DNA of 64,000 nucleotides from CAZJYI01 sp964550025 (GTDB lineage: Bacteria > Verrucomicrobiota > Kiritimatiellia > UBA8416 > CAYOBW01): contig CAZJYI010000032.1 in assembly GCA_964550025.1 (NCBI GenBank), positions 1-64,000 of the forward strand, written 5' to 3'. A program made the translations under genes and the position numbers. Shown one piece after another: positions 30,623 to 39,989 of the stretch. Within the stretch, counting starts at the first letter, position 1. The number at the start of each line of letters is the position of its first letter. The notes below the pieces were generated by a model. It was not told the origin of the DNA. It searched no databases and saw only the letters and a program-made list of their open reading frames with translations.

Positions 30623-32785
30623 TCAGGGACGGGTCCATTTCATCCGTTGATCGTACATCCGCTCGCCGATCTTGCGCGCGGCCCGGGTCATGTCGGGGTA
30701 CGGGGTATCGGTGATATCCACGAAACCGATGCGGTAATTCTCTCCGTCCCCGCGCCCTGACACGATCTGGTCCCGGTACTGGAACCAGTGGGCGCCGACG
30801 ATACGCGGATCGGCCAGGGCATCTTCCAGGTAATGGGTCATGAGACGGGCCGCGTTCTCGAGGTTGCTCGCGGGAATCAGGCCTGGACCCCAGGTCCCCT
30901 TTTCACACAGCGTGCCGAAGTGGAATTCACCGATCACAAAGGGCTTGTCGGCTTTCATGGTTTGCAGGTGTGTGAGCACCCGGGGTGAATACTGGTAGAG
31001 GTTGACGCTGACGACATCGGCGTATTCCGCACAGATCTCAAAGATTTCCGGGAAGTACTGATGAATGCGGCTTCCCAGGTACAGCTTGTGGGGGGCGACG
31101 GATTTCACGACGTCCCGGCAAGTCTTGAAATAGGTGTGCAGGTAGTGCTGGGCGTAGGTGCGCCCATCCTCCTTGTAGCCCGGAGAATCGGGAAGAGCGT
31201 CGTCAGCCGGGAAGGCCTCCCAGGAAGTGTAGGCGGTCTTCCACGAGGCGTTGAGCGCGTCGATGGTGCCGTACTTCTTCTGCAGCATCGCCCGCAACGC
31301 TTTCTTGCTATGGGCTTCCGCCGGGGCCTGCTTGATGGAGTTAATGATGGTGTCCAGTCGAACAAAGGGCATTTCGTTGTCCACGAAATAGCCGATGCAC
31401 CAGGGATCCTCCGTCGTGCGGCCGAGCTCGTACTCCATCCGTAGGCGCAGACTGCGGGCGAAGTCCGGTGCGAAGACGTCGGGGAAATGGGATTGGAAGG
31501 ACGTGCGCCCGGGACGCAGGGAGGGGAAGTCGTAGTGGACGCACTGGGTGTAAGGCGTCTTCTTGAGACGGGTCACAGCCCGGCTGGACCAGTTCGCGAT
31601 CGTGTTGACGCCCCACGCGGCAAGGCGGTCATGGGACCGGTGGGCTGCCTTGCTCACCCAGTCTTTACCATACTTCCTGAAAAGGTTGGCCGAGTAGGGA
31701 TGCCAGGTGCGTCCGCCCTGCTTGATGAACGGCCCGATTCCGGGTTCGTTGGCGGGGATCTCATCAAGGATCTGCTGAAGCCCGGGTGTTGTCACGGGCT
31801 TCTGCTGGTCGTGGTCGGCCCTGACACAGGTAATGCCAAAGGACCAGAACAGGTGGCCCTCCGGATCTACCAGCCACCAGGTGTTGTCGGCTTTATGGGT
31901 ATAGAAATGTCCGGTCGCCTCGAGTCGGGGGGCCTTGGCCCAGCCACCATATCGGCTCCATGAAGTGGGGCGTGAAAGCAGGTGCTGCCGTTCGATCCCG
32001 GCCCGGTTCTTCAGGTCCTCAACGGACTCGACTTTTCCTTCCCAGCGGTCGTGCCTTGCCTGGCCAAAACGGTCCACGTAGGGGACGAACCCGTCCTGCA
32101 GTTCCTTTCGGGACGGCGGGTCGAACGCGGTTACCGCGCGTAGCCCGCCGATGACCAGGTCAACCGAAGCGTCACGTGAATTGATATGCACGGGCAGTTG
32201 CTTGATCGCGCCGGCATCGACCTTGCGCCAGTTCTCTACATGCCCGCCCGGCATGCCGAACACTTCCTCCATCTTCTCTTCAAGATACGCGTGCCGGTCG
32301 CGGAGGTTTCGGAAGACCAGGGCGGGGACCGGACGGGTTGTTCCCGGCACAATGCGATCGGCGCCCAGTTGCCCCATGCCGAATTCCGTGCCCAGCCGGA
32401 CCAGGACGGGCTCGCGGCCCCGGTTGGTTACATCGAGGACCAGCCAGAGCTTATCGTAAACGTCCCATCCCTTCCCGGGAGCCTTCAGGATCAGGCGCGC
32501 TTCGCGGCGTAGCGGAACGGCACCGGAAACGTACGTCATCCGGGAGGCGTTCTCCTGTTGCACGCTCTTCTTCCACCCTTTGGGAACCTGGAGCGCCACT
32601 ACGGGCAATACCTTGGGTGAGGGATTGGCTATGTCGGGATTCAGCCGATCACTATGCAGGCTGAAGGGTTGGGCATCTTCGCCCGGCGCGGTGGGCTGCT
32701 TCAGCTCCTCGCTGAAGCTCGTCAGGCTGAGCAGGCCAAGGATCAGGCAAACTGTATAGGCGTGGCCGCGTGGTCGCTGGTGCAT
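30623..32785 (-). CDS. GH50-like beta-agarase family glycosidase
   Basis: 720 residues with an export signal. The C-terminal half is a clan-A (beta/alpha)8 barrel like GH50 agarases: WWLVDPEGHLFWSFGITCV, WGVNTIANWSS, PWCIGYFVDNEMP, LYLGSRIHQYFPEI, VVSVNLYQYSP and KPFVIGEFHFG. The acid/base would be E471 in VDNE and the nucleophile E620 in GEFHFG. The N-terminal 250 residues look like the non-catalytic sandwich module found in GH50. Agarose beta-1,4 bonds are the known target of the family, but many PVC homologues are uncharacterised. It is on the same strand as the giant protein 200 bp downstream. GGGAG lies upstream of the start. Confidence 0.75.
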   Translation of the reverse strand: MHQRPRGHAYTVCLILGLLSLTSFSEELKQPTAPGEDAQPFSLHSDRLNPDIANPSPKVLPVVALQVPKGWKKSVQQENASRMTYVSGAVPLRREARLILKAPGKGWDVYDKLWLVLDVTNRGREPVLVRLGTEFGMGQLGADRIVPGTTRPVPALVFRNLRDRHAYLEEKMEEVFGMPGGHVENWRKVDAGAIKQLPVHINSRDASVDLVIGGLRAVTAFDPPSRKELQDGFVPYVDRFGQARHDRWEGKVESVEDLKNRAGIERQHLLSRPTSWSRYGGWAKAPRLEATGHFYTHKADNTWWLVDPEGHLFWSFGITCVRADHDQQKPVTTPGLQQILDEIPANEPGIGPFIKQGGRTWHPYSANLFRKYGKDWVSKAAHRSHDRLAAWGVNTIANWSSRAVTRLKKTPYTQCVHYDFPSLRPGRTSFQSHFPDVFAPDFARSLRLRMEYELGRTTEDPWCIGYFVDNEMPFVRLDTIINSIKQAPAEAHSKKALRAMLQKKYGTIDALNASWKTAYTSWEAFPADDALPDSPGYKEDGRTYAQHYLHTYFKTCRDVVKSVAPHKLYLGSRIHQYFPEIFEICAEYADVVSVNLYQYSPRVLTHLQTMKADKPFVIGEFHFGTLCEKGTWGPGLIPASNLENAARLMTHYLEDALADPRIVGAHWFQYRDQIVSGRGDGENYRIGFVDITDTPYPDMTRAARKIGERMYDQRMKWTRP

Positions 32786-32875
32786 GATGGACTCCCGTCA
32801 ACAAGACGCCTGATGTTGTATCACGGAGGTCAAGACCGCTCTATTGAGAATCTTATAATGAACTGTGTCGATATT

Positions 32876-33841
32876 TCAGTCGCGGAGCGTCCCGCGTCCG
32901 GTCGCAGTCCCCGTCGGGGCATGCGGTTGATTGCGGTAGACCTTGGCCGTCACCCCGGTGAGGCGCTTGAACTGTCGGCTGAAATGGGAGTAGTCGTTGA
33001 AACCCACCTGGAAACAGATATCCATGGCGTTGTCGCTGGTGGTCCGCAGGAGTACGCAGGCTCGCTCGATACGGAGGCTGTTGACGTACTGGCGGAACCG
33101 CATGCCCGTCTCGTGCTTGAACAGCAGGCAGAAATAGGTGACAGAGGCCCCGCTGAGCGCGGCCATATCCGCGAGCTTCAGCGGTTCGGTGAAGTGGTCA
33201 TGAATATGGTTCAAGGCCTTGTGAATGCCACGCTGGTAGCGTGTGGCGGCCACGGAGTGGTTGGAGGCGGGGAGCGTGGATGCCGTGCCGGTTTCCCGGG
33301 GAAGACCATCGGCGATCTCCGCGAGCAGCTGCAGGAAGGTGCAGCGTGCCCAGGCCTTGGGCTGGGCGGCCTTTTCCGCGGTGAGGTGCTTCAGTCTGGA
33401 AAACAGGTCCGCCGCGTCCTTGCGCCGCGACCCGGCAAGGTTGAAGCGCACGGCAGGTATTTCATCATCCGCCAGGGCCTGGAAGGACTTGAAGAAGTAG
33501 CCGTTGGGGGATTCTGAGTGCTGCACTTCTTCGAGGGAGTGGATAGTCCCGTCAATGATTTCGGGCAAGAAGCTGCAGCAATACGCGGAAGGGCGGCGGC
33601 CCTTGCCGGCGTTCTCGAGCACATGCAGTACGTAGGGTTTCATGATCATGAAATCCCCGGTCTTCATCCGTACTTCTTCATGGCGGAAGCGGTTGACCAG
33701 GGCCCCGCTGACTACAAACAGCATCTCAAAGTACTCATGCCGGTGCATGTTCGGCTGGAACAGGGCACGTTCTGAAACCGCATCCACCACCAGGGGGAAC
33801 GAGGAATCCAGAAAGAGCTGGGTGGATCGAACGAGAGACAT
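32876..33841 (-). CDS. AraC-family transcriptional regulator
   Basis: 321 residues from ATG 33841; the frame is open upstream to a TTG at 33910, and no strong ribosome site settles the start. The N-terminal cupin-like region has HRHEYFEMLFVVSGALVNR and MKTGDFMIMKPYVLH. The C-terminal double helix-turn-helix, about 220-300, has LADMAALSGASVTYFCLLFK and DICFQVGFNDYSHFSRQFKR. It is divergent from the hypothetical/sulfatase/transporter operon, which it probably controls, and may also affect the GH50-like gene 91 bp downstream. Confidence 0.88.
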   Translation of the reverse strand: MSLVRSTQLFLDSSFPLVVDAVSERALFQPNMHRHEYFEMLFVVSGALVNRFRHEEVRMKTGDFMIMKPYVLHVLENAGKGRRPSAYCCSFLPEIIDGTIHSLEEVQHSESPNGYFFKSFQALADDEIPAVRFNLAGSRRKDAADLFSRLKHLTAEKAAQPKAWARCTFLQLLAEIADGLPRETGTASTLPASNHSVAATRYQRGIHKALNHIHDHFTEPLKLADMAALSGASVTYFCLLFKHETGMRFRQYVNSLRIERACVLLRTTSDNAMDICFQVGFNDYSHFSRQFKRLTGVTAKVYRNQPHAPTGTATGRGTLRD

Positions 33842-33912
33842 GTCGCTATCGTACGTTGATGAGCGGCAGGTTGCAAATGCCGCATGTAAAAAACTCCTAC
33901 CGTAGTGCAAGA

Positions 33913-34728
33913 ATGACCATTACGTTTCAGGACGATCAGTGGCATCCTCTTACCGTCATGGATCCTTGTTTCGAACTATACGGGGAACACGTGAAGGCCT
34001 TCTCCGGGGGGTTTGACCCCGGCAAGCCGCTGGAGCTTTCCTATACCATTCACAGCATGCGCTCTTATGCGCCGGAAAAGTGGCCGGATGGGTCCATCCG
34101 CATGACCCCGCGGGTGAAGCAGGAAGGCACGCTACGCCTGGTGCGCCCGGACCCCCGACGGGGCCGGCTGCTTGTGCATCACACGCGGCGGTGGAGTACC
34201 TGGCTGAATGAGGAACCGGCGGTTGAGCAGCTGTTGGAAGCAACGGTGAACTACCGGCTGGATGAGGTGGGCCGGTTGGAGCGCTGGAATGTGGCCTATA
34301 CCACGACGCCTGTGCCGCCGGTCAAGAGCTACCGGTTCGATGCCTTGAAAACCCTCAACAAGAAGGGCGCCTGGGAAGCGGGACAGGTCAGCGTCCAGGG
34401 GGACACGGATCGCGCCCCGCGCCGGGAGAAGACCTCTCATGCCTTGACGTCCCTTTACACCTTGATCGAGCGTATCCCGCTCACGATGCCGAAGCGCCTG
34501 CGGGTCGACCTGATGGATGACCTGACGATGTTGCGCCGGGGTGTTACCCTGCGCCCCTACGAGCCGACCCGGATGGACGTGGAGGGCCGCGAGCAAACGC
34601 TCCAGGGCTATGCGCTGGTGGGCCCGGCCATGATGCCGATGTATTTCTGGATGGATGACGCGCGACGCGTGGTTGCCGTCGTGGGGCGGAACGTGGCGTA
34701 CACCCTGGCGGAAGCCGTGAACAGGTAG
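33913..34728 (+). CDS. Hypothetical cytoplasmic protein of a sulfatase operon
   Basis: About 271 residues from ATG 33913. ATG 33877, with GGCAGG upstream, is another possible start, and neither site is convincing. There is no signal peptide, transmembrane segment or motif I recognise. The composition suggests a beta-rich fold with many Arg, Trp and Tyr residues (HHTRRWSTWLNEEP, YFWMDDARRVVAVVG). It is the first gene of a run with a sulfatase 12 bp downstream and a GPH transporter after that, divergent from an AraC gene. A sugar-binding or lyase-like role is possible, but nothing in the sequence proves it. Confidence 0.7.
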   Translation: MTITFQDDQWHPLTVMDPCFELYGEHVKAFSGGFDPGKPLELSYTIHSMRSYAPEKWPDGSIRMTPRVKQEGTLRLVRPDPRRGRLLVHHTRRWSTWLNEEPAVEQLLEATVNYRLDEVGRLERWNVAYTTTPVPPVKSYRFDALKTLNKKGAWEAGQVSVQGDTDRAPRREKTSHALTSLYTLIERIPLTMPKRLRVDLMDDLTMLRRGVTLRPYEPTRMDVEGREQTLQGYALVGPAMMPMYFWMDDARRVVAVVGRNVAYTLAEAVNR

Positions 34729-34740
34729 GAACTGCATCGC

Positions 34741-36123
34741 ATGCTGGATACATCCATAGGACGACGAGGTTTCATAGAGCTGGCCGGGACGGCTTCCGTC
34801 GGCAGCTTTCTGACCGCTTCGGAGGCGGCGCCCGACGTTCGCACGGTTCAAGGGGATGACACGCGCCCCAACCTGCTGTTTCTGCATCTCGACCAGTTAG
34901 GCCATCGGGCGATAGCCTGTCACGGCGATCCTCATGTTCACACACCCAACATCGATCGCCTGGCCGCCCAGTGCGTCGATTTTTCGAAAAGCTACACCCC
35001 GGACCCCATTTGCTGTCCCGCCCGCGCAAGCTGGGTGACCGGCCGGTACCCCAGTGAACACAATATCGTCGTCAATAATCGGCCCCTGCGATCCGAGTTG
35101 CCTGACTTCGGAGGCTGGCTCGGCAAGAACGGCTACCAGACGGTGCATATCGGCAAGTGGCATATTGGCAGGTGGCTGAATACGAGTTTTCAACTGGTTC
35201 CGCACAATACGCACCCCCAGGGCGAATACGGCGACAACATCACCGCCCTGTCCTTCGAGGCCTTTCTATCTCAACGCAAGGATTCCCGGCCCTTCTTCGC
35301 GAATGTCGGGCTGATGAATCCGCACGACTGCGGGAATACCGCGCGCAATGCCCTGCATCCTTTCCCTTTCCGGGATATGGTGGACGAGCTTCCCCCGCTC
35401 CCGGAGAATTTCAACTATGACACGCGGGTTCCGGAACATCTCGGGCGCATGCATCGGGGCATCCGGAACATGACGGCGGACTGGAGTGACGAGAACTGGC
35501 GGCATGCACGCTGGTTGTATTACCGCCTCGTGGAGATGGTGGACGTGAACGTGGGCTACATCCTGGACACCCTCGATCGTTCACCCTACGGGGACAACAC
35601 GCTGGTCGTCTTCACCGCGGACCACGGCGAATGTAACGCGCATCACCAAATGTTCTTCAAGAACAACTTCTACGAGGAATCCGTGCGGGTGCCGTTGATG
35701 GTTCGCCCCCCGGGGGGGCGCCGGACAGGCCGGAAAGACAAGCAGAGCCTGGTCAGCGGCCTGGACATCTTCCCCACCTTGTGTGACTACGCGGGCATCG
35801 CGCCGCCGGATATCCAGCGCGGACGCACCCTGCGACCTTTGCTTGAAGATCGGAAGGCGGACTGGCGCAGGCGGGTCTTCGCGCAGAGCAAGGTGGCCGG
35901 GCGCATGGTAGTGGACGAGCGGTACAAGTTCGCTCGATACTATGATTCGGAAACGGTCCAACTGTTCGACCTCCTCCACGACCCGGAGGAGACCCGTAAC
36001 GTCGCCTACGATGCCGACCACCAGGCGCGGAGGCGGGACCTCGCTTCGGCGATCGACGACCTCGAAAGCTCACTGGATAATGTGCCGCTACCACCCGAAC
36101 TCACAAAGGGCTTTTCATCATGA
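34741..36123 (+). CDS. Sulfatase with twin-arginine-like signal
   Basis: 460 residues of the formylglycine-dependent sulfatase family. Signature CCPAR at 91-95 puts the residue to be converted to formylglycine at C91, followed by ASWVTGRYP; metal-site features include LLFLHLDQLGHRAIACHGD and VFTADHGECNAHH. It begins with GRRGFIELAGTASVG, a twin-arginine-like export signal, fitting a folded metalloenzyme. It removes sulfate esters, presumably from a sulfated glycan; the linkage cannot be told from sequence alone. Its stop overlaps the transporter start (ATGA at 36120). Modification needs an FGE or anSME encoded elsewhere, because both SUMF-fold proteins here lack the cysteines. Confidence 0.92.
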   Translation: MLDTSIGRRGFIELAGTASVGSFLTASEAAPDVRTVQGDDTRPNLLFLHLDQLGHRAIACHGDPHVHTPNIDRLAAQCVDFSKSYTPDPICCPARASWVTGRYPSEHNIVVNNRPLRSELPDFGGWLGKNGYQTVHIGKWHIGRWLNTSFQLVPHNTHPQGEYGDNITALSFEAFLSQRKDSRPFFANVGLMNPHDCGNTARNALHPFPFRDMVDELPPLPENFNYDTRVPEHLGRMHRGIRNMTADWSDENWRHARWLYYRLVEMVDVNVGYILDTLDRSPYGDNTLVVFTADHGECNAHHQMFFKNNFYEESVRVPLMVRPPGGRRTGRKDKQSLVSGLDIFPTLCDYAGIAPPDIQRGRTLRPLLEDRKADWRRRVFAQSKVAGRMVVDERYKFARYYDSETVQLFDLLHDPEETRNVAYDADHQARRRDLASAIDDLESSLDNVPLPPELTKGFSS

Positions 36124-37562
36124 CGGACAACGAAACGACGGCAGCCCCGGCACAGGACACTGAGGCAGACAGCAGCGACCAGGCGCACAACCTGGTACCC
36201 CGGGGCGAGAAGATCGCCTACGGCGTGGGCGCCGCCACCAACCAGGTGGGCGAGCAGGGCTACAACGCGATAGCGATCCCCGTGTACAACATCTTCTTCG
36301 GGGTCAATCCGGCGCTCGTCAGCATGGTGATGGGGCTGATGCGGTTGTGGGACGCTTTGGCCGACCCCATCATGGGGAACATCTCCGACAACTGGAAAGG
36401 GGCGAAAGGCCGGCGCAAGCCCTTCATCTTCATCGGTTCGATTCTCCTTCTGTTCGCCTACCCGGCGTTGTGGTCGGCTTCACCGGGTTGGACGGAGAAT
36501 GTGAAGGTCATCTACTTCACCTGTACCAGCATCATCTTCTTCACCTGTTACACGATCTTCTCCGTCTGCTGGCGTTCGCTGGGGACCGAGCTGACCCCGG
36601 ACTATCAAGAGCGGGTTTCGGTGCAGGTCTATACCGCGTTGTGCGTGAAACTCTACGCCCTGTTCGTGCCCTACATCTTTTTCCTGGCGCAGCTCGACTG
36701 GTTTGGCGACCCCGTGCTGGGGATTCGCGTCGTCACGGGGGTGTCGGCCCTGTTCCTGATGATCGCGGGCATCGTCTCGTCGATTGTGCCCCGGGAACGC
36801 TACCGCCAGGTGGCGGCCAAGGAAGAAAAGGTGAAGCTGGTCAGCAGCTTCAAATCCCTGCTGGGGAACAAGACCTTCCTGCTGTTGCACGGGGTGGGGT
36901 TGGGCCTGCTTTGCAGCATGCTGCTGATCATGGCCGTGGGGCAGTACGTGAACATGTACTACGTGTGGCAAGGGGACATCAAACAGGGCGCCCTGGTGAA
37001 TGGCTACTCATCGACGGTGCTCACGGCACTGGGCTTCGTCATGCTGTATGTGATTAACCGCTTCCTGATTCACATGGAGAAAAAGAGGCTGATCTTCTAC
37101 GCGCTGCTCATTGCCCTTGTCGGCTCGGCATCCAAGTGGTGGCTGTTCACCCCTGAGCATCCCTGGTGGGTGCTGGCCGTGCCGATCTTCTTCGCGCCGG
37201 CCTATACGATATTCTGGGCGGTATGGCTCTCGATGCTGGCCGACTACTGCGACTACGACGAATACCTGCACAAACAACGCCGGGAAGGAGTGTTCAACGC
37301 GGTCAGCGGCTGGATCATGAAAGCCGGAGGCGCAGCGGCCACCGCGGCGGCCGGGGTCATATTGAACGTCACCGGTTTTGACATGGACCTGGGGGGGGAG
37401 CAGTCCGACTCCACCTTCTTGATGATGCGGATCTTCTTCGTGGCCCTGCCCCTGGTCTGTCTGCTTCTGGGCATCGCGTTCAATCACTACTACAAGCTGG
37501 ACAAAGAAACCATGAACGACATCCGGAAGACCTTGGAGGAACGCCGTGGCGCCGTATCGTAG
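36120..37562 (+). CDS. GPH-family (MelB-like) sugar:cation symporter
   Basis: 480 residues with about 12 hydrophobic segments, typical of glycoside-pentoside-hexuronide transporters of the major facilitator superfamily. Seen: YGVGAATNQVG near the start, LWDALADPIMGNISDNWKGA then KGRRKPFI for the first cytoplasmic loop, and ADYCDYDEYLHKQRREGVFN in the second half, a motif region of the family. It is translationally coupled to the sulfatase, so it probably imports the desulfated mono- or disaccharide across the inner membrane. The exact sugar cannot be read from the sequence. Confidence 0.92.
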   Translation: MTDNETTAAPAQDTEADSSDQAHNLVPRGEKIAYGVGAATNQVGEQGYNAIAIPVYNIFFGVNPALVSMVMGLMRLWDALADPIMGNISDNWKGAKGRRKPFIFIGSILLLFAYPALWSASPGWTENVKVIYFTCTSIIFFTCYTIFSVCWRSLGTELTPDYQERVSVQVYTALCVKLYALFVPYIFFLAQLDWFGDPVLGIRVVTGVSALFLMIAGIVSSIVPRERYRQVAAKEEKVKLVSSFKSLLGNKTFLLLHGVGLGLLCSMLLIMAVGQYVNMYYVWQGDIKQGALVNGYSSTVLTALGFVMLYVINRFLIHMEKKRLIFYALLIALVGSASKWWLFTPEHPWWVLAVPIFFAPAYTIFWAVWLSMLADYCDYDEYLHKQRREGVFNAVSGWIMKAGGAAATAAAGVILNVTGFDMDLGGEQSDSTFLMMRIFFVALPLVCLLLGIAFNHYYKLDKETMNDIRKTLEERRGAVS

Positions 37563-37635
37563 AACCGCGCGGGCATCGTCTTCGCATGTCCTCCGAAAAG
37601 GGACGGCGGCCGATTTTGCCTGAAAGGCCAAGAAG

Positions 37636-37750
37636 ATGGGGACGCCGGAAGATTGGGGAGGGAGATTAAGTAATGAGATTAGGTAAGGAGATCAAGTACA
37701 AGCAGTCGGTCTTGATCTCGTTACCTAATCTCCTTACTTCATCTCGTCTC
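37636..37750. repeat. Dispersed internally repeated palindrome, copy 1
   Basis: Three 13-base units, each close to GAGATTAAGTAAT (37662, 37675, 37688), are followed after a 14-base loop by three inverted units (37711-37745). The arms pair at 32 of 35 positions by my alignment. The 37 bases at 37636-37672 recur in reverse orientation at 57769-57805 with a single mismatch. The copy lies just past the end of the transporter operon. It may be a non-autonomous mobile palindrome or serve as a strong 3' hairpin. The following 240 bp up to the sulfatase contain no gene that I can see. Confidence 0.75.
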
Positions 37751-37988
37751 GCAGCACGCGACTGCCACGGAACTGCCCTTTCATGCCCTACTGTGAGATT
37801 ACCCGAGCTTGACGCTTACCAAAATGTGAGTGCACGTGGTGAAACAGAGGAGGAGGGATTTCGTTCGTTTCTGTTTCCGCTTGTGCTCAACTCTTGCTCG
37901 TAACGGCGGAGGACCGCCGTCTCCAGGCTGAATTGGCGGGCGATTTGAAAACGCGAACCCTTTTTGCAGACGGTCCAGTTACAGCATC

Positions 37989-39749
37989 ATGATGAACGCC
38001 ACTCGAAGCTACAGCATTTCTTTCTTGGCCGGCCTCCTGTGTTTCGCCGGCATCGCGAACTCCGCGGCTCCCACAGGCGGGGACACGCAACAGAACATCC
38101 TTATGATTGTTCTGGACGACCTCAATGATTGCATCGGGGTTTTGGGAGGGCATCCGCAGGCGGATACACCGAACATCGACCGCCTGGCCCGGCAGGGCGT
38201 TCTGTTCGAGAACGCCCACAGCAATGTCGGGGTGTGCTCACCCTCGCGCGCCAGTTTCATGACCGGGATTCATCCGGCGGCGTCGGGATGCTGGGGGTTT
38301 GGCTCCTGGTATAACTACACAGGGCTGATGAACTCCAAGACGCTGGGCGAGATGGCCCGTGAAAACGGCTACCATGCCCTGGCGGCGGGAAAGGTCCTGC
38401 ATACCAGCAAACCCTACATGTGGGATAAGAAGGGCGTGCGGAGTGACTATGGCCCCATGGCCTTCGATGGGAAGAAGAGGGTGCCACATCCCGACGCTCC
38501 GCCAGGCATGGTTGAGCTGGGAGCCCTGGACGCCACCTTCACGCGCCTGTCGAACGTGCCGGCGGTACCGCCAAGCGAAAATGCCCCGGGCTACAACGGC
38601 TGGATGGGCGGAGCATGGGGTCAGAAGAAGCCCTTCCGGTACGTCAGCGAGACCGACCGCGATTCGCTGCATGACGAGCAGGTGGCGGCGTGGTTTGAAG
38701 AACAGATGCAGAGGTTCGAGCGGAAGAAGGAGAAGCAACCCTTCTTCATCGCTACCGGACTCATCCGCCCGCACACCCCCATGGTCGTCCCCGATAGCTA
38801 TTTCGACCTCTTCCCATTGGACCAGCTTGAACTGCCCAAGCGGCTGCAGGGGGACATCGAAGACACCCCCGCCCCAAGGGATTCGAGAGGGAAGCAGGCG
38901 TTCGACGGGCTGGTGGAGGCCTACGATTCGACGGAAGCGGCCCTGCGCGTCTATCTCCAGGCCTATCTGGCTTCGGTGAAGTTCGCCGATGACCAGGTGG
39001 GTACCATACTCAATGCGTTGGACCGCAGCCCCTACGCGGACACGACCACGGTGCTGCTGTTCAGCGATCACGGGTATCACCTGTCCGAGAAAGACCAGAT
39101 TTGGAAGTACACTCTGTGGGAAGAAGGTACGCGGGTGCCGCTAATCATTCGGGACCCCCGCTTCAGCCGCCATGCCGGCGCCAGGGTGTCCCACCCGGTC
39201 AGCCTGATCGACGTCTATCCCACCATCATGGAGCTGGCGGCCTGGCGGGGCGACAACGCGAAGAATGCGAATGGGTTGCCGCTGAACGGAGCCAGCCTGG
39301 CGCCTTTCCTTGAGAACCCCAGAACCACCGACTGGGCGGGACCTGATGCAGCTCTGTCCATGGCCGCCAGTTGGCGTTCCAAGGCCCCTGCCGGACAGAA
39401 CCTTTCGATTCGCACGGAGCGCTACCGGTACACCCGCTATCCCGGTAAAGGGGAAGAGCTGTACGACCATCAACGCGATCCCCATGAGTGGACCAACCTG
39501 GCGAACCACTCTGAACACCAGAACTTGAAGATGGAGTTGTCGGCGCAATTGGATGAACAGCTCAAGGGCTACCTCCCCCCTCCCCGCAAGGCCGGCAAAC
39601 AGGCCGCCGCCACATCCGGCGAGAAGGAAGCCGCCGAGCGATGGAAAGACACCTACTTTGGGAGACATCCCGAGGCAGATGCCAACAAGGACGGGACCTT
39701 GACCTGGCCTGAATACCACGCCCATAAGAAGAAGCGGGTGGCAGATTGA
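37989..39749 (+). CDS. Sulfatase (iduronate-2-sulfatase-like, S1_7 type) with C-terminal EF-hand-like motif
   Basis: 586 residues with a signal peptide (ISFLAGLLCFAGIANSAAP). Signature CSPSR at 83-87 with C83 as the formylglycine precursor; LMIVLDDLNDCIGVLGGHPQ, AAGKVLHTSKP, ATGLIRPHTPMVVP and LFSDHGYHLSEKDQIWKYTLWE are as in iduronate-2-sulfatase-like enzymes. The end carries DANKDGTLTWPEYHAH, an EF-hand-like calcium loop common in secreted planctomycete-type proteins. It is flanked by palindromic repeat copies on both sides and seems to be its own unit. ATG 37992 is an equally possible start. Substrate unknown. Confidence 0.92.
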   Translation: MMNATRSYSISFLAGLLCFAGIANSAAPTGGDTQQNILMIVLDDLNDCIGVLGGHPQADTPNIDRLARQGVLFENAHSNVGVCSPSRASFMTGIHPAASGCWGFGSWYNYTGLMNSKTLGEMARENGYHALAAGKVLHTSKPYMWDKKGVRSDYGPMAFDGKKRVPHPDAPPGMVELGALDATFTRLSNVPAVPPSENAPGYNGWMGGAWGQKKPFRYVSETDRDSLHDEQVAAWFEEQMQRFERKKEKQPFFIATGLIRPHTPMVVPDSYFDLFPLDQLELPKRLQGDIEDTPAPRDSRGKQAFDGLVEAYDSTEAALRVYLQAYLASVKFADDQVGTILNALDRSPYADTTTVLLFSDHGYHLSEKDQIWKYTLWEEGTRVPLIIRDPRFSRHAGARVSHPVSLIDVYPTIMELAAWRGDNAKNANGLPLNGASLAPFLENPRTTDWAGPDAALSMAASWRSKAPAGQNLSIRTERYRYTRYPGKGEELYDHQRDPHEWTNLANHSEHQNLKMELSAQLDEQLKGYLPPPRKAGKQAAATSGEKEAAERWKDTYFGRHPEADANKDGTLTWPEYHAHKKKRVAD

Positions 39750-39769
39750 CCCCATGCGAGAAGGGGCAA

Positions 39770-39890
39770 CGCGGATTTCGCGGCGTGCGGAGGAGCAGAT
39801 TAAGTAGAGAGATTAAGTAAGGAGACGAAGTAGCCAGAGACCAGCCTTCCTTGATCTCATTACTTCATCTCATTACTTCGTCTCTCCCCT
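39770..39890. repeat. Dispersed internally repeated palindrome, copy 2
   Basis: Three left units (CAGATTAAGTAGA, GAGATTAAGTAAG, GAGACGAAGTAG; 39796-39833) and three right units (TTGATCTC, TTACTTCATCTC, TTACTTCGTCTC; 39851-39884) form an imperfect palindrome. The leading 37 bases ending in GGAGCAGATTAAGTAG match copy 3 at 32 of 37 positions. It lies just downstream of the second sulfatase. Confidence 0.7.
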
Positions 39891-39989
39891 TAGCGTGTGT
39901 CCCCTTTTCATAGTCGTTTCTGGGTAGAATTGGCATCGGACCCTTGTCGCATGGGGTCCAGCTAACAAAAAGCAGAAGAGGTGAACCCT